64,000 nt of DNA from Azospirillum rugosum (lineage in GTDB: Bacteria; Pseudomonadota; Alphaproteobacteria; Azospirillales; Azospirillaceae): assembly GCF_017876155.1 (NCBI RefSeq), contig NZ_JAGINP010000007.1, positions 124,001-188,000 of the forward strand. Reading direction: 5' to 3'. The first letter of the stretch is position 1, and every line of letters starts with the position of its first letter. The position numbers were made by a program, and so were the translations under genes. The notes beneath the pieces were generated by a model. The model searched no databases. It saw only the letters and a list, made by a program, of their open reading frames with translations, and was not told the origin of the DNA. This document shows, one piece after another, positions 45,443-56,139 of the stretch.

Positions 45443-47085
45443 CCACCGCGACCTTCACGGGCAAGGCGGAGCAGCCAACCCGCGGCGCCCAGGCCAGCTA
45501 TTTGACGGCGGAGGGATTCACGCTGCGCTCCTGGCTGCTGACCAAGGACCACAAGCGGATCGCCATCCTCTACACCATTTCCATCACGCTGTTCTTCTTC
45601 GTGGGCGGGGCGGCGGCGACGCTGATCCGCTTCAACCTCGTGACTCCACCGGGGCTGTTCCAGCCGGACACCTACAACCGGCTGTTCACCATGCACGGCA
45701 TCGTCATGGTGTGGTTCTTCCTGATTCCGTCCATCCCGACGACGATGGGCAACTTCCTGATCCCGCTGATGATCGGGGCCAAGGACCTGGCCTTCCCGCG
45801 CCTGAACCTGCTGAGCTGGTACCTGTTCGTGATCGCCGGCGTTCTGGGGCTGGTCGCCATCTTCGCCGGCGGGGTGGACACGGGCTGGACCTTCTACACG
45901 CCCTTTTCGACCATGTATTCCAACGGCTACGTCGTGCTGGCGCTGGCCGCGGTGTTCGTGTCGGGGTTCTCCTCCATCCTCACGGGGCTGAACTTCATCG
46001 TCAGCATTCACCGGCTGCGGGCGCCGGGGCTGACCTGGTACCGGCTGCCGGTCTTCTGCTGGTCGAACTACGCCACCGCGCTGATCCTGGTGCTGGCGAC
46101 GCCGATCCTGGCGATCACGCTGGCGCTGGTGGCGGTGGAGCGGCTGCTGAAGGTCGGCATCTTCGACCCCGCGCTCGGCGGCGACCCGCTGCTGTTCCAG
46201 CACCTGTTCTGGTTCTACAGCCACCCGGCGGTCTACATCATGATCCTGCCGGGCTTCGGCGTGATCAGCGAGATCGTGCCCTGCTTCGCCCGCAAGCCGC
46301 TGTTCGGCTACAAGTTCGTGGTGTGGTCCAGCATCGCCATCGCCGGCATCGGCTTCTTCGTCTGGGCGCACCACATGTTCGTGGCGGGCATCTCGCTCTA
46401 CGCCGGGCTGGTCTTCTCGCTGCTCAGCTACATCATCGCGGTGCCGTCGGCGATCAAGGTGTTCAACTGGACGGCCACGCTGCACAAGGGCTGGATCAGC
46501 TTCGACGCGCCGATGCTCTACGCGCTGGGCTTCATCGGGCTGTTCACGATCGGGGGTCTGACCGGGCTGTTCGTCGCCAACCTCGCCTTCGACGTGCACG
46601 CCACCGACACCTACTTCGTGGTGGCGCATTTCCACTACATCATGGTCGGCGGCATGGTCAGCGCCTATTTCGGCGGGCTGCATTACTGGTGGCCGAAGAT
46701 CACCGGGCGCCTGTACCCGGAATGGTGGGCGCGCATCGCCGCCATCCTGATCTTCTTCGGCTTCAACCTGACCTTCTTCCCGCAGTTCATCCTGGGCTAT
46801 CTCGGCATGCAGCGGCGCTACGCCAGCTACCCGCCGGAGTTCCAGATCTGGAACGTGCTGTCGTCGGCCGGCGCGTCGATCCTGGCGGTCGGCTACGCGC
46901 TGCCGCTGTTCTATCTCGGCTGGTCGCTGTGGCGGGGGAAGAAGGCGGGGCCGAACCCCTGGGCGGCGACCGGGCTAGAGTGGCGCACGCCGTCCCCGCC
47001 GCCGCCGCACAACTTCGACGTCACGCCGACCGTCACCCGCCCGCCCTACCAGTACCGCCCCGACCCGGAGCCGCAGGATGTCTGA
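45439..47085 (+). CDS. coxA: Cytochrome c oxidase subunit I, A2-type haem-copper oxidase
   Basis: 548 residues, about twelve helices. His86 (MHGIVM) is a low-spin haem ligand. The CuB region reads [14 protein letters not shown] (His262, cross-link Tyr266), the HH pair lies in FVWAHHMFV, and haem ligands in [11 protein letters not shown]. Tyr-Ser replaces the usual glutamate before HP, which puts it in the A2 class (as in Thermus caa3) rather than mitochondrial-type A1. It reduces oxygen and pumps protons. coxC overlaps its end by eight bases. Confidence 0.97.
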   Translation: MTTATFTGKAEQPTRGAQASYLTAEGFTLRSWLLTKDHKRIAILYTISITLFFFVGGAAATLIRFNLVTPPGLFQPDTYNRLFTMHGIVMVWFFLIPSIPTTMGNFLIPLMIGAKDLAFPRLNLLSWYLFVIAGVLGLVAIFAGGVDTGWTFYTPFSTMYSNGYVVLALAAVFVSGFSSILTGLNFIVSIHRLRAPGLTWYRLPVFCWSNYATALILVLATPILAITLALVAVERLLKVGIFDPALGGDPLLFQHLFWFYSHPAVYIMILPGFGVISEIVPCFARKPLFGYKFVVWSSIAIAGIGFFVWAHHMFVAGISLYAGLVFSLLSYIIAVPSAIKVFNWTATLHKGWISFDAPMLYALGFIGLFTIGGLTGLFVANLAFDVHATDTYFVVAHFHYIMVGGMVSAYFGGLHYWWPKITGRLYPEWWARIAAILIFFGFNLTFFPQFILGYLGMQRRYASYPPEFQIWNVLSSAGASILAVGYALPLFYLGWSLWRGKKAGPNPWAATGLEWRTPSPPPPHNFDVTPTVTRPPYQYRPDPEPQDV

Positions 47086-47737
47086 GGCGCCGCTCGATCA
47101 GGTCCATCTGGAACCGCAATACGCCACCGCCCGGCAGCAGGCGGAGACGGCGGCCCTGGGCATGTGGGTCTTCCTGGCGACGGAGGTGCTGTTCTTCGGC
47201 GGCATGCTGTTCGCCTACACCTACCTCCGCGCCACCTTCCCCGAGGGCTTCGCCGAGGCGGCGCGCGAGACTCACGTCGTCATCGGCACCATCAACACGG
47301 TGGTGCTCCTGACCAGCAGCTTCACCATGGCCTGGGCTGTTCATGCGGCGGAGCACGACAGGCGGCGCGCGACCGCCCTGCTGCTCGCCGCCACGGCGCT
47401 GCTCGGCCTGCTGTTCCTCGGGCTGAAGGGGCTGGAATATTACAAGGAGTGGCAGGAGGGCGTGGTCCCCGGCCTGAACTTCCACAAGGACGGCCCCAAC
47501 GCCCACGTCGCGGCGATGTTCTACTATCTCTACTTCATGCTGACGGGCGTGCACGGTGTGCACGTGACCATCGGGATCGGCCTCGTCGCGCTGATGGCGG
47601 TGCGGGCTTGGCGCGGCGGATTCTCGGCCCGCTATTTCACCCCGGTGGAGGTCACCGGGCTGTACTGGCACTTCGTGGATCTGGTGTGGATTTTCCTCTA
47701 CCCGCTGATTTACCTCGCGGGGAGGAGCGGGCCATGA
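47078..47737 (+). CDS. coxC: Cytochrome c oxidase subunit III
   Basis: 219 residues, five helices. Subunit III blocks include [20 protein letters not shown], then [20 protein letters not shown] and [12 protein letters not shown], and [18 protein letters not shown] at the end. The length matches five-helix members of A2/caa3 oxidases, lacking the first two helices of the mitochondrial form. ATG 47078 overlaps coxA by eight bases; the end overlaps coxD by four. Confidence 0.96.
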   Translation: MSEAPLDQVHLEPQYATARQQAETAALGMWVFLATEVLFFGGMLFAYTYLRATFPEGFAEAARETHVVIGTINTVVLLTSSFTMAWAVHAAEHDRRRATALLLAATALLGLLFLGLKGLEYYKEWQEGVVPGLNFHKDGPNAHVAAMFYYLYFMLTGVHGVHVTIGIGLVALMAVRAWRGGFSARYFTPVEVTGLYWHFVDLVWIFLYPLIYLAGRSGP

Positions 47738-48075
47738 GGGGGGCGGACGCCGGGTTAGGACGGCCGCCGCGGGCGCTGGTTCTGACGTGGCTCGCCTTGC
47801 TCGGGCTGGTCGCGCTCACGCTCGGCTTGGCTTACGTGCCGTTGGGGCGGATGGGCATCGTCGTGGCGCTGGCGATCGCCGCGGTCAAGGCCGGGCTGGT
47901 CGTCACGCTGTTCATGAAGCTGTTCCGCGGGCCGGTGCTGGCCCGCGTCGCCGCGGGTGCCGGCCTGTTCTGGCTGGCCATCCTGTTCTCGCTGGCTGCG
48001 ACCGATTACCTGGCCCGCAACGACGCCGCGACCGGCAACTTTTCCCTGCCCACGGGGCGCGAGGGGAGTCGCTGA
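47734..48075 (+). CDS. coxD: Cytochrome c oxidase subunit IV (prokaryotic type)
   Basis: 113 residues with three helices (about 14-35, 42-62, 68-90). The middle block GIVVALAIAAVKAGLVVTLF with MKLFRGP is the Cox4-pro family signature. It is a small accessory subunit. Last gene of the twelve-gene operon; ATG 47734 has GGAGG upstream. No hairpin with a T-run was seen after it; 140 bases separate it from the next gene. Confidence 0.93.
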   Translation: MRGADAGLGRPPRALVLTWLALLGLVALTLGLAYVPLGRMGIVVALAIAAVKAGLVVTLFMKLFRGPVLARVAAGAGLFWLAILFSLAATDYLARNDAATGNFSLPTGREGSR

Positions 48076-48215
48076 CCGTGCAACCGTGTGTGCACGAAGG
48101 ATCTTGAAAACTTCACAAATCCATCATCGTACCGTTCTGCATCGACTTTAGAAGCTTCAGCCATGCAATCCGTCGCGCTGCGGCGGAGCGTACCTCCACT
48201 GCATTGGCTGACGAC

Positions 48216-50825
48216 ATGGCGATGGACAACAGCGCTGCCGCGGACCCGTCCCGGCGCTTCGGCATCAAGGCGAAGATGCTGGTGGCCTTCGGCGCGGTCG
48301 GCGCCCTGCCGTGCGCGGCCGCCGTCATCGGCTGGCTGTCCTATGGTGCTGTGAAGGACCATGTGGCGGACATCACCGGGGTGCAGGTGCCGCTGCTGGG
48401 CGCCGCCCACGGGCTGGCGACCACCACCGCGCGGGTGATGGCGCTCGGCCCCCTGATCGACGCCGCCGCGTCGCCCGACGTCCTGGCCCGCCTGCGCGCG
48501 GAGGCGGACGAGCAGCGCGCCTCGCTGAAGCGCCAGACGGCGACGCTGACGGCCATCGATGGGAATGGCGAGGGCATCGCCGGCATGGGCATCACCGCCC
48601 AATCGCTGCTGGCGAACATCGACGCGCTGGCCGTCGCGACCGGCCGCCGGCTGGAACTGCGGGAACGCCGCGCCGCCCGGCTGGTGGAGCTGAGCGACGC
48701 GCACGCGCGCCTGCTCGCCGCGCTGGAGCCGCGGATGCAGCGCTCCCGGCAGAACCTGGAGCACTCCATCGAATCCATGGTGGACGTCGCCGCGCAGCAG
48801 ACCACGATCATCGGGGAGGAACTGGGCCAGACGGTCCTGCCGCTGTTCCAGCTGCGCGGCGCCGCCGCGGCCTTGACCAAGTCGCTGCTGATCGGCGCCT
48901 ACGAGACCGACCGGTCCAAGGTCATGTCGCTGTCCACCGACTTCGACTCCGCGGTCTCCGACCTGCAGGGTGCGCTGCGGCCGCTGGCGGCCAATGAAGA
49001 CGCCGCCCCGGTGGTGCAGGCCATCCGCGCGCTGACCGCCTACGGCGACGGCGAGCGGAGCGTCTACACCCGGCGCGTCCGCCAGCTCGACCCCGGCGTC
49101 CCGGCGGCGGAGGCCCGCAGCCTCGCCGAGGGGCTGGCGCGGAGCGTGGACGACATCGTGCAGTTGGACGGCACCGCCAACACGCGGATGCTGCCGCTGA
49201 TGCTGAACTCCCGCACCCGCATCGCCGACACCAGCGGGGCCATCGAGCAGCGCGTGCAGGAGCTGTCGACCACCGTCGTTCCCGCCGCGCAGCAGAGCTA
49301 CATCACGCTGAGCGGCCTGCTCGCCAAGGCGAACCTGCTGGCCGGCAAGCTGGCGGAGGCCGGCGACGCCGACAGCCCGCGGCGACTGGCCGAGGCCCGC
49401 CGCGCCCTGGACGCTGTCGCCGCGGCGATCCGCGACGGGGTCGGCGCCCTGGCGGAGGAGGAGGCCGCGGCGGTCCGCCCGCTGGCCGACCGGCTGCTGG
49501 CGCTGGGATTCGGGCCGGACGGCATCCTGGCGCTCCGCCAGGGGGAGCTGGAGGCCTACGCCGAGAACGCGCGCCTGAACGAACGCAACCAGACCGCCGC
49601 CGGCGCCCTGGCCGCGACGGTGGACGGGCTGGTCCAGCGCGCGGAGCAGGCGTCGGCCCGCGGGGCCGCGGACACGCAGGCGGCGCTGGAGCGGACCAAC
49701 GACCTCCAGATGCTGCTCGCCACCGTCGGCGTGCTGCTGTCGGCGCTGATCGTCTGGCTCTATGTCGGGCGCCGCATCGTCGGGCGGCTGGAAAGCCTGG
49801 CCGCGGCCATGCGCCGGGTCGCCCGCGGCGACCTTTCGGTCGACGTGCCGAAGTCGGGTAAGGACGAGATCACCGACATGGCGGAGGCGCTGGACGTCTT
49901 CATCGCCAACGCCCGCGCCATGAACGACGCCCGCCGTCGCGTGGAGGAGGAGCGCCGCAGCGCCGCGCAGCAACGCCGCGCCGGCATGCTGGAGATCGCC
50001 GACCAGTTCGAGAGCAACGTTCTGGCGAGCGTCGAGACTCTGGCCGGCGCCGCCCGGGCCATGGCCGAACGCGCCCGCTCGCTCACCGCCATCGCCACCA
50101 GCGCCAGCGACCGCGCCACCGCCGCCATGGAGGTGTCGGCGGAGATGTCCGCCGGCATCCAGCAGGTGGCGGTCGCGGCGGCCGAGATTTCCAACTCCAT
50201 CGCCGAGATCAGCAAGCGCACCGGCGAGTCCGCCCGCATCATCGGCGACACCGCCGCGGGGGCGGAGCGGGTCAAGGGCACGGTCGGCGACCTGTCGCAG
50301 GCCGCCAGCGCCATCGGCGCCGTGGTCGACCTGATCGAGAGCATCGCCGGCCAGACGAACCTGCTGGCCTTGAACGCCACCATCGAGGCGGCCCGCGCCG
50401 GTGAGGCGGGGAAGGGCTTCGCCGTCGTCGCGGGGGAGGTGAAGCACCTCGCCTCCCAGACGGCCAGCGCCACCGCCGACATCGCCCGCCAGATCGCCGC
50501 CACGCAGGACGCCAGCCGCCAGACCGCCGACGAGGTGGAGGGGATGGCCGACAGCGTCCAGCGCATCGAAGGCAACGCATCGGCCATCGCCGCGGCGGTG
50601 GAGCAGCAGGCGGCCATCACGTCCGGCATCGTCGAGGTGTCGCACAAGGTGGCAGCAGGCACCCAGGCGGCGTCGGAGCATGTCGCCGGCCTGTCGGAAT
50701 CGGCGGCCGTCGTGCGGGCGCAGGCCGGCGACGTGCTGGAGGTGGCCGAAAGCCTGTCGCGCGAGGCGACCACGCTCGGCTCGTCCGTGCACCTCTTCCT
50801 GCAGGAGATCCGCGCGGCGCGCTGA
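48216..50825 (+). CDS. Methyl-accepting chemotaxis protein with very large sensor domain
   Basis: 869 residues from ATG 48216 (a TTG 12 bases up is possible). TM1 about 22-42; a long helical periplasmic region to about 500; TM2 about 508-530; HAMP ([20 protein letters not shown]); then the signalling helices with tip [20 protein letters not shown]. The sensor of about 460 residues is all-alpha (repeated heptads) and roughly two to three times the usual size, with no PAS or Cache signature that I can see. Ligand unknown. Its upstream 140 bases are A/T-richer and probably hold its promoter. Confidence 0.94.
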   Translation: MAMDNSAAADPSRRFGIKAKMLVAFGAVGALPCAAAVIGWLSYGAVKDHVADITGVQVPLLGAAHGLATTTARVMALGPLIDAAASPDVLARLRAEADEQRASLKRQTATLTAIDGNGEGIAGMGITAQSLLANIDALAVATGRRLELRERRAARLVELSDAHARLLAALEPRMQRSRQNLEHSIESMVDVAAQQTTIIGEELGQTVLPLFQLRGAAAALTKSLLIGAYETDRSKVMSLSTDFDSAVSDLQGALRPLAANEDAAPVVQAIRALTAYGDGERSVYTRRVRQLDPGVPAAEARSLAEGLARSVDDIVQLDGTANTRMLPLMLNSRTRIADTSGAIEQRVQELSTTVVPAAQQSYITLSGLLAKANLLAGKLAEAGDADSPRRLAEARRALDAVAAAIRDGVGALAEEEAAAVRPLADRLLALGFGPDGILALRQGELEAYAENARLNERNQTAAGALAATVDGLVQRAEQASARGAADTQAALERTNDLQMLLATVGVLLSALIVWLYVGRRIVGRLESLAAAMRRVARGDLSVDVPKSGKDEITDMAEALDVFIANARAMNDARRRVEEERRSAAQQRRAGMLEIADQFESNVLASVETLAGAARAMAERARSLTAIATSASDRATAAMEVSAEMSAGIQQVAVAAAEISNSIAEISKRTGESARIIGDTAAGAERVKGTVGDLSQAASAIGAVVDLIESIAGQTNLLALNATIEAARAGEAGKGFAVVAGEVKHLASQTASATADIARQIAATQDASRQTADEVEGMADSVQRIEGNASAIAAAVEQQAAITSGIVEVSHKVAAGTQAASEHVAGLSESAAVVRAQAGDVLEVAESLSREATTLGSSVHLFLQEIRAAR

Positions 50826-51002
50826 CCCGGCGGAGGATTCACAAAACTGACACGCAACCGCAACAGACGAGTCACGGCCCTTCGTTATCGTCGCACGCGT
50901 TCGAAATGGACGGCGAAACGGACGGCCCGGCCGGTCTCGGCATCAGCCGATCTCACCACCAGCCGATCTCACCAAACGTCCAAATCAATCGGGAGCTTTG
51001 TC

Positions 51003-52079
51003 GTGAACATCAAGACCTCGGCGTATCTGCGCTCGGCCGCGTTCGGCGTGCTGGCTGTGATCACCGCGTCCACCGCCGCCGTCGCCACGGCGCAGGCCGC
51101 CGACATCTCCGGCGCCGGCGCCACCTTCCCGTACCCGATCTACGCGAAGTGGGCGGACGCCTACAAGAAGGAGACGGGCGTCGGTCTGAACTACCAGTCC
51201 ATCGGCTCGGGTGGCGGCATCAAGCAGATCAAGGCCAAGACCGTCACCTTCGGCGCGTCCGACATGCCGCTGAAGCCGGAGGAGCTGGACGAGGCCGGCC
51301 TGGTGCAGTTCCCGATGATCATGGGCGGCGTCGTCCCGGTCGTGAACCTGAAGGGCGTCACCGCCGGCGCCATCAAGCTGAGCGGCACCGTGCTCGCCAA
51401 CATCTACATGGGCGAGGTCAAGAAGTGGAACGATGAGCAGATCAAGGCGCTGAACCCCGGCGTCACCCTGCCGAACACCGCCATCGCCCCGGTCTACCGC
51501 TCCGACGGGTCGGGCACGAACTTCCTGTTCACCGACTACCTGTCGAAGACCAGCCCGAAGTTCCAGACCCAGATCGGCGCCAACACCTCCGTCCAGTGGC
51601 CGGCCGGCATCGGCGCCAAGGGCAACGAGGGCGTGGCCAACATGGTCAAGCAGACCGAGGGTGCGGTCGGCTACGTCGAGTACGCCTACGCCAAGCAGAA
51701 CAACATCCCCTTCATCGCCCTGCAGAACAAGGACGGCAAGATCGTCGAGCCGAAGATCGAGGCCTTCCAGGCCGCGGCGGCCAACGCCGACTGGGCCAAC
51801 GCCAAGGGCTACTACGTCATCCTGACGAACGAGCCGGGTGCCGGCAGCTGGCCGATCACCGGCGCCAGCTTCATCCTGCTGCACAAGCAGCCGCAGGACG
51901 CAGCATCCACCGAGGCCGCGCTGAAGTTCTTCAGCTGGGCCTACAAGAGCGGCGCCCAGGCGGCCACCGCGCTCGACTACGTCCCGATGCCGGACAACGT
52001 CGTGGCGATGGTCCAGAAGACCTGGGCCGAGCAGATCAAGGCCGACGGCAAGGCGGTCTGGACCGCCGCGGCCAAGTAA
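51003..52079 (+). CDS. pstS: Phosphate ABC transporter substrate-binding protein PstS
   Basis: 358 residues from GTG 51003 with GGGAG upstream. Sec signal peptide about 1-32 ending ATAQAA. The phosphate-site blocks are SGAGATFPYPIYAKWADAYK, SIGSGGGIKQI, FGASDMPL and YRSDGSGTNFLFTDYL. It captures phosphate in the periplasm for PstCAB. The 177-base upstream gap should contain a Pho-regulated promoter; I could not identify a convincing Pho box. A strong hairpin follows before pstC. Confidence 0.97.
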   Translation: MNIKTSAYLRSAAFGVLAVITASTAAVATAQAADISGAGATFPYPIYAKWADAYKKETGVGLNYQSIGSGGGIKQIKAKTVTFGASDMPLKPEELDEAGLVQFPMIMGGVVPVVNLKGVTAGAIKLSGTVLANIYMGEVKKWNDEQIKALNPGVTLPNTAIAPVYRSDGSGTNFLFTDYLSKTSPKFQTQIGANTSVQWPAGIGAKGNEGVANMVKQTEGAVGYVEYAYAKQNNIPFIALQNKDGKIVEPKIEAFQAAAANADWANAKGYYVILTNEPGAGSWPITGASFILLHKQPQDAASTEAALKFFSWAYKSGAQAATALDYVPMPDNVVAMVQKTWAEQIKADGKAVWTAAAK

Positions 52080-52103
52080 GCGCGCGGACGGTGTGAGGAC
52101 ATG

Positions 52104-52132
52104 GGGGAGGACGGCGCGCCGCCGTCCTCCCC
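52104..52132. other. Perfect 13-pair hairpin between pstS and pstC
   Basis: GGGGAGGACGGCG (52104-52116), loop CGC, CGCCGTCCTCCCC (52120-52132). It starts 25 bases after the pstS stop and ends 22 bases before the pstC ATG. No T-run follows. Such intercistronic hairpins often protect the upstream binding-protein message or partly stop transcription, giving more PstS than PstCAB. Confidence 0.8.
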
Positions 52133-52154
52133 GCTTGCCTGTTGTGGAGCCGCT

Positions 52155-53135
52155 ATGACCGAGATTGCCTTGGACCTGTCCGAAGACGTGACCGTCCTGC
52201 GCCGCGCCCGACGCCAGCGCCTGCAGGACGTGGCGTTCCGCACGGCCACCCTTTTCTTCGCCGTGCTGGTGTTGCTCATTCTTGGCGGCGTCGCCGTTGC
52301 GCTGATCGACGGCGCCATGCCGGCCATCCGCGCCTTCGGCGTCGGCTTCGTCACGACCGAGGTCTGGAACCCGGTGACCGACCAGTTCGGCGCGCTGGCC
52401 CCGATCTACGGCACGCTGGTCACCGCGGCCATCGCCATGCTGGTGGGCATCCCCGTCAGCTTCGGCATCGCCCTGTTCATCACCGAGATGTGCCCGACCT
52501 GGCTGAAGCGCCCGCTCGGCATCGCCATCGAGCTTCTGGCCGGCATTCCCAGCATTATTTATGGCATTTGGGGCCTGTTCGTCTTCGCCCCCTTCATGCA
52601 ATCGACGGTGCAGCCCTTCCTGATCGACACGGTGGGGCAGCTGCCGGTCCTTGAGAACATTTTCATGGGCCCGCCCTACGGCATCGGCGTCCTGACCGCC
52701 GGGCTGATCCTGGGCATCATGGTTCTGCCCTTCATCACCTCCATCACCCGCGACGTGTTCGAAACGGTGCCGCCGATGGTGCGCGAGAGCGCCTATGGCC
52801 TGGGTGCCACGACGTGGGAGGTGGTGTGGAACGTGGTGCTGCCCTACACCCGCACGGGCGTGGTCGGCGGCGTCATGCTGGGCCTCGGCCGCGCGCTGGG
52901 CGAGACCATGGCCGTCACCTTCGTGATCGGCAACGCGCACCGCATCAGCTCCTCCATCCTGGCGCCGGGCACGACCATCTCCGCCTCCATCGCCAACGAG
53001 TTCACCGAGGCGGTGGGCGACGTCTACACCTCGGCGCTGATCGCCATGGGGCTGATCCTCTTCCTGATCACCTTCGTCGTGCTGTCGGCGGCCAAGATCA
53101 TGCTGATCCGCCTGCAGCGCAAGGCGGGAGCCTGA
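52155..53135 (+). CDS. pstC: Phosphate ABC transporter permease PstC
   Basis: 326 residues from ATG 52155. About six helices. PstC blocks include [40 protein letters not shown] and the EAA loop [20 protein letters not shown]. It forms the phosphate channel with PstA, encoded four bases downstream. The 75-base gap from pstS contains a strong hairpin. Confidence 0.96.
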   Translation: MTEIALDLSEDVTVLRRARRQRLQDVAFRTATLFFAVLVLLILGGVAVALIDGAMPAIRAFGVGFVTTEVWNPVTDQFGALAPIYGTLVTAAIAMLVGIPVSFGIALFITEMCPTWLKRPLGIAIELLAGIPSIIYGIWGLFVFAPFMQSTVQPFLIDTVGQLPVLENIFMGPPYGIGVLTAGLILGIMVLPFITSITRDVFETVPPMVRESAYGLGATTWEVVWNVVLPYTRTGVVGGVMLGLGRALGETMAVTFVIGNAHRISSSILAPGTTISASIANEFTEAVGDVYTSALIAMGLILFLITFVVLSAAKIMLIRLQRKAGA

Positions 53136-53139
53136 GCCC

Positions 53140-53985
53140 ATGAACGCCATCTATCTGCGCCGCAAGGCGGTCAACCGCGTCGCCCTGTCGCTGGCCCTGG
53201 GTGCGGCCGGCTTCGGGCTGTTCTGGCTCGTCGCCATCCTGTGGACGCTGCTGTTCAACGGGCTGTCGTCCATCAACCTCGCCCTGTTCACCGAGAACAC
53301 CCCGCCGCCGGGCGGCGAGGGCGGCCTGCTGAACGCGATCTTCGGCAGCGTGGTGATGACCACCGTGGCGACCCTGGTCGGCACGCCGGTCGGCATCATG
53401 GCCGGCACCTACCTGGCGGAATTCGGCCGCGGGGCGAAGCTGGCCGAGGTCGTGCGCTTCATCAACGACATCCTGCTGAGCGCGCCGTCGATCATGGTCG
53501 GCCTGTTCATCTACGAGGTGGTCGTCGTCCGCATGGGCCATTTCTCGGCCTGGGCGGGCGCGCTGGCGCTGGCGGTGATCGTCATCCCGGTCGTCGTCCG
53601 CACGACCGAGGACATGCTGAAGCTGGTGCCGAACAGCTTGCGCGAGGCCGCGGCGGCGCTGGGCGCCCCGCAATGGAAGGTGATCACGCTGGTCGCCTAC
53701 CGCGCGGCGCGCAACGGCATCATCACCGGCGTCCTGCTGGCCATCGCCCGCATCAGCGGCGAGACGGCGCCGCTGCTGTTCACCGCGCTGAACAACCAGT
53801 TCTGGAGCGCAGACATGAACGCGCCGATGGCCAACCTGCCGGTGGTCATCTTCCAGTACGCGATGTCGCCGTACGAGGACTGGCGCCAGCTGGCCTGGGG
53901 CGGGGCGCTCCTGATCACGGTGACCATCCTCCTTCTCAACATCGGCGCGCGGGTGCTCGCCGGGCTCGGAACGACGAGAAAGTAA
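53140..53985 (+). CDS. pstA: Phosphate ABC transporter permease PstA
   Basis: 281 residues, about six helices. Characteristic blocks are [39 protein letters not shown] and the EAA loop [20 protein letters not shown]. It is the second channel subunit. It sits between pstC (four-base gap) and pstB (two-base gap). Confidence 0.96.
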   Translation: MNAIYLRRKAVNRVALSLALGAAGFGLFWLVAILWTLLFNGLSSINLALFTENTPPPGGEGGLLNAIFGSVVMTTVATLVGTPVGIMAGTYLAEFGRGAKLAEVVRFINDILLSAPSIMVGLFIYEVVVVRMGHFSAWAGALALAVIVIPVVVRTTEDMLKLVPNSLREAAAALGAPQWKVITLVAYRAARNGIITGVLLAIARISGETAPLLFTALNNQFWSADMNAPMANLPVVIFQYAMSPYEDWRQLAWGGALLITVTILLLNIGARVLAGLGTTRK

Positions 53986-53987
53986 CC

Positions 53988-54863
53988 ATGACCACGACCA
54001 ACTTCGATCCGACCTCGGGCCGCAACCCCGCTATGAATCCTGCCATCGCCATGTCGCCGACCGCCGGCCTTTCTGAGGGGCGCACGGGCAACCGCAGCCG
54101 CGCCGGCCTGGCGGAGAAGATCAGCGTCCGCAACCTGGACTTCTACTACGACGGCTACCGGGCGCTGAAGGACATCTCGCTGCCGCTGTACGACCGGCAG
54201 GTCACCGCCTTCATCGGCCCGTCGGGCTGCGGCAAGTCCACGCTGCTGCGCATCCTGAACCGCATGTACGACCTCTACCCCAAGCAGAAGGCGACGGGCG
54301 AGGTGCTGCTGGACGGCAACAACATCCTGTCGCCCAAGCAGGACCTGAACCTGCTGCGCGCCCGCGTCGGCATGGTGTTCCAGAAGCCGACTCCCTTCCC
54401 GATGTCGATCTACGACAACATCGCCTTCGGCGTGCGGCTCTACGAGAAGCTGTCGAAGTCGGAGATGAACGACCGCATCGAATACAGCCTGCGCCGCGCC
54501 GCCCTGTGGGACGAGGTGAAGGACAAGCTGCGGCAGAACGGCATGAGCCTGTCGGGCGGCCAGCAGCAGCGGCTGTGCATCGCCCGCGCCATCGCGGTGA
54601 AGCCGTCGGTCCTGCTGCTCGACGAGCCGACCTCGGCGCTCGACCCCATCTCCACCGCCAAGTGCGAGGAGCTGGTGGACGAGCTGCGCTCCGACTACTG
54701 CATCGCCATCGTCACGCACAACATGCAGCAGGCCGCGCGCGTCTCCAACTTCACCGCCTTCATGTACCTCGGCGAGCTGATCGAGTTCGGCGACACCGAG
54801 AGCATCTTCACCAACCCGGCCAAGGAAAAGACGTCGGAGTACATCACCGGCCGCTTCGGCTGA
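53988..54863 (+). CDS. pstB: Phosphate ABC transporter ATPase PstB
   Basis: 291 residues from ATG 53988. A roughly 40-residue low-complexity N-terminal extension precedes the conserved start [20 protein letters not shown]. Walker A is GPSGCGKST, signature [15 protein letters not shown], Walker [14 protein letters not shown]-loop [13 protein letters not shown]. The block [20 protein letters not shown] is PstB-specific. phoU, which often follows pstB, is absent: the gene is followed by a palindromic repeat and the divergent oxyR-ahpC region. Confidence 0.97.
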   Translation: MTTTNFDPTSGRNPAMNPAIAMSPTAGLSEGRTGNRSRAGLAEKISVRNLDFYYDGYRALKDISLPLYDRQVTAFIGPSGCGKSTLLRILNRMYDLYPKQKATGEVLLDGNNILSPKQDLNLLRARVGMVFQKPTPFPMSIYDNIAFGVRLYEKLSKSEMNDRIEYSLRRAALWDEVKDKLRQNGMSLSGGQQQRLCIARAIAVKPSVLLLDEPTSALDPISTAKCEELVDELRSDYCIAIVTHNMQQAARVSNFTAFMYLGELIEFGDTESIFTNPAKEKTSEYITGRFG

Positions 54864-54886
54864 GGGGGGTTTTTAAGCGCCTGCGC

Positions 54887-54994
54887 TGGGCCCCCCTCCC
54901 AACCTCCCCCCACTTCGCGGGGGGAGGGGCCTAGGGGACGCGGGGCGGAGTTCCCTCCCCCGTCGAAGATGGGGGAGGGTTAGGGTGGGGGCCC
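54887..54994. repeat. Family A palindromic repeat (copy 3)
   Basis: It starts TGGGCCCCCCTCCC, has the inner hairpin CCCCCCACTTCGCGGGGGG, then CCCTCCCCCGTCGAAGATGG and ends GGGTTAGGGTGGGGGCCC. It lies between converging pstB and oxyR and nearly matches the copy at 58419, in the same orientation. Confidence 0.9.
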
Positions 54995-55035
54995 GATGCA
55001 ACGGCCTTGTGGGAATCCAGCGCAAAGTCCCCCCA

Positions 55036-55956
55036 CTACGCCGCCTCGACCGTCTCCTCTGCGATGGCTTCCTTCAGTGCGGCGGCGAGCTGCCGGAAGG
55101 TTTCCTTGCGGCCGGAGGTCCGGCGCCAGACCAGGCCGATCCGGCGGAACGGGCGGTCGGCGTCGAGCGGCCGGACCGTCAGGTCGAGCCCCCGCAGGAT
55201 GCCGGAGTCGAGCGCCATCTGCGGCAGCAGCGTGACCCCCAGACCGTTGGCGACCATCTGGACCAGCGTGTGCAGGCTCGTCCCCTGGAACGCGGCGCTT
55301 TGCCGCGTGCCCTCCAGCGCACAGGCGGCTAGCGCGTGGTCGCGCAGGCAGTGCCCGTCCTCCAGCAGCAGCAGATCCTCCGGCGCCACGTCGGACGGCC
55401 GCGCCGACGGCATGCGGGACAGCCGGTGGCCCGGCGGGCAGACGACCGAGAATCGATCCTCCGCGATGTCGATCGACTCGACGTCGCCGGACGGGTAGGG
55501 CAGGGCCAGCAGGGCGGCGTCCAGCTCCCCCGACTCGAGCCGGTCCAGCAGCCGCGCGGTCTGGTCCTCCCGCAGGTAGAGCTTCAGCTTCGGGAAGGCG
55601 TCGCGCAGCGCCGGCATGACGCGCGGGATCAGGAACGGCCCGATGGTCGGGATGACGCCCAGGTGCAGCGGCCCGGCCATGGCGTTGTCCACCGACCGCG
55701 CGATGTCCACCAGGTCTTCCGCCCCCTTCAGCAGGCTGCGGGCGCGCTCCGCGATCTCCCGCCCAAGCGGGGTGGGCAGGACGGAGCGCTTCGTGCGCTC
55801 CAGCAGCGGCGCGCCGAGCAGGCTTTCCAGTTCCTGGATGCCGGCGCTGAGGGTGGATTGGCTGACGAGGCAGGCCTCCGCCGCCTTGCCGAAATGGCAG
55901 CGGTCGACGACGGCGACGAGGTAGTGCAGCTGGCGCAGGGTGGGAAGCGGCTTCAT
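55036..55956 (-). CDS. oxyR: LysR-type hydrogen-peroxide regulator OxyR
   Basis: 306 residues from ATG 55956 (GTG 55965 is also in frame). The N-terminal LysR helix-turn-helix reads [20 protein letters not shown]. The redox cysteines lie in [18 protein letters not shown] (203 and 212), with the nine-residue spacing of E. coli Cys199/Cys208. It senses peroxide by disulfide formation and should activate ahpC, which starts 184 bases away on the opposite strand. Confidence 0.95.
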   Translation of the reverse strand: MKPLPTLRQLHYLVAVVDRCHFGKAAEACLVSQSTLSAGIQELESLLGAPLLERTKRSVLPTPLGREIAERARSLLKGAEDLVDIARSVDNAMAGPLHLGVIPTIGPFLIPRVMPALRDAFPKLKLYLREDQTARLLDRLESGELDAALLALPYPSGDVESIDIAEDRFSVVCPPGHRLSRMPSARPSDVAPEDLLLLEDGHCLRDHALAACALEGTRQSAAFQGTSLHTLVQMVANGLGVTLLPQMALDSGILRGLDLTVRPLDADRPFRRIGLVWRRTSGRKETFRQLAAALKEAIAEETVEAA

Positions 55957-56139
55957 GCACCGCACTATAATCGATTTTTTCGATCACTACGATCAGTATT
56001 TTTCGTTTCCCTCGTTGGCCGAGAGACCCTAATTTCCGCAGCGTCAAACGACCAACGAGGGGGGAGCCGACGCACGGCGGGCCGATCCGGGGACGCTGTG
56101 CTGATGGTTGCTCCAATCAATACGACTGATGGAGAACAC
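55957..56139. promoter_or_regulatory. Divergent oxyR-ahpC control region
   Basis: A 183-base divergent gap. Near oxyR is an A/T-rich tract with a perfect dyad ATCGA-N5-TCGAT (55970-55984) followed closely by GATCACTACGATC (55983-55995). LysR proteins bind such T-N11-A dyads, and OxyR sites are commonly two adjacent dyads. Binding here is inferred from gene order, not shown. Confidence 0.6.

Noticed and set aside
48006..50792. Long minus-strand frame opposite the second chemoreceptor
   Set aside because: Low-complexity antisense product; the plus strand has intact HAMP and signalling motifs.
50826..51002. Pho box upstream of pstS
   Set aside because: ACTGACACGCAACCGCAAC and a later AGTCACGG resemble half-sites, but the spacing and repeats do not fit a PhoB consensus well enough to call.
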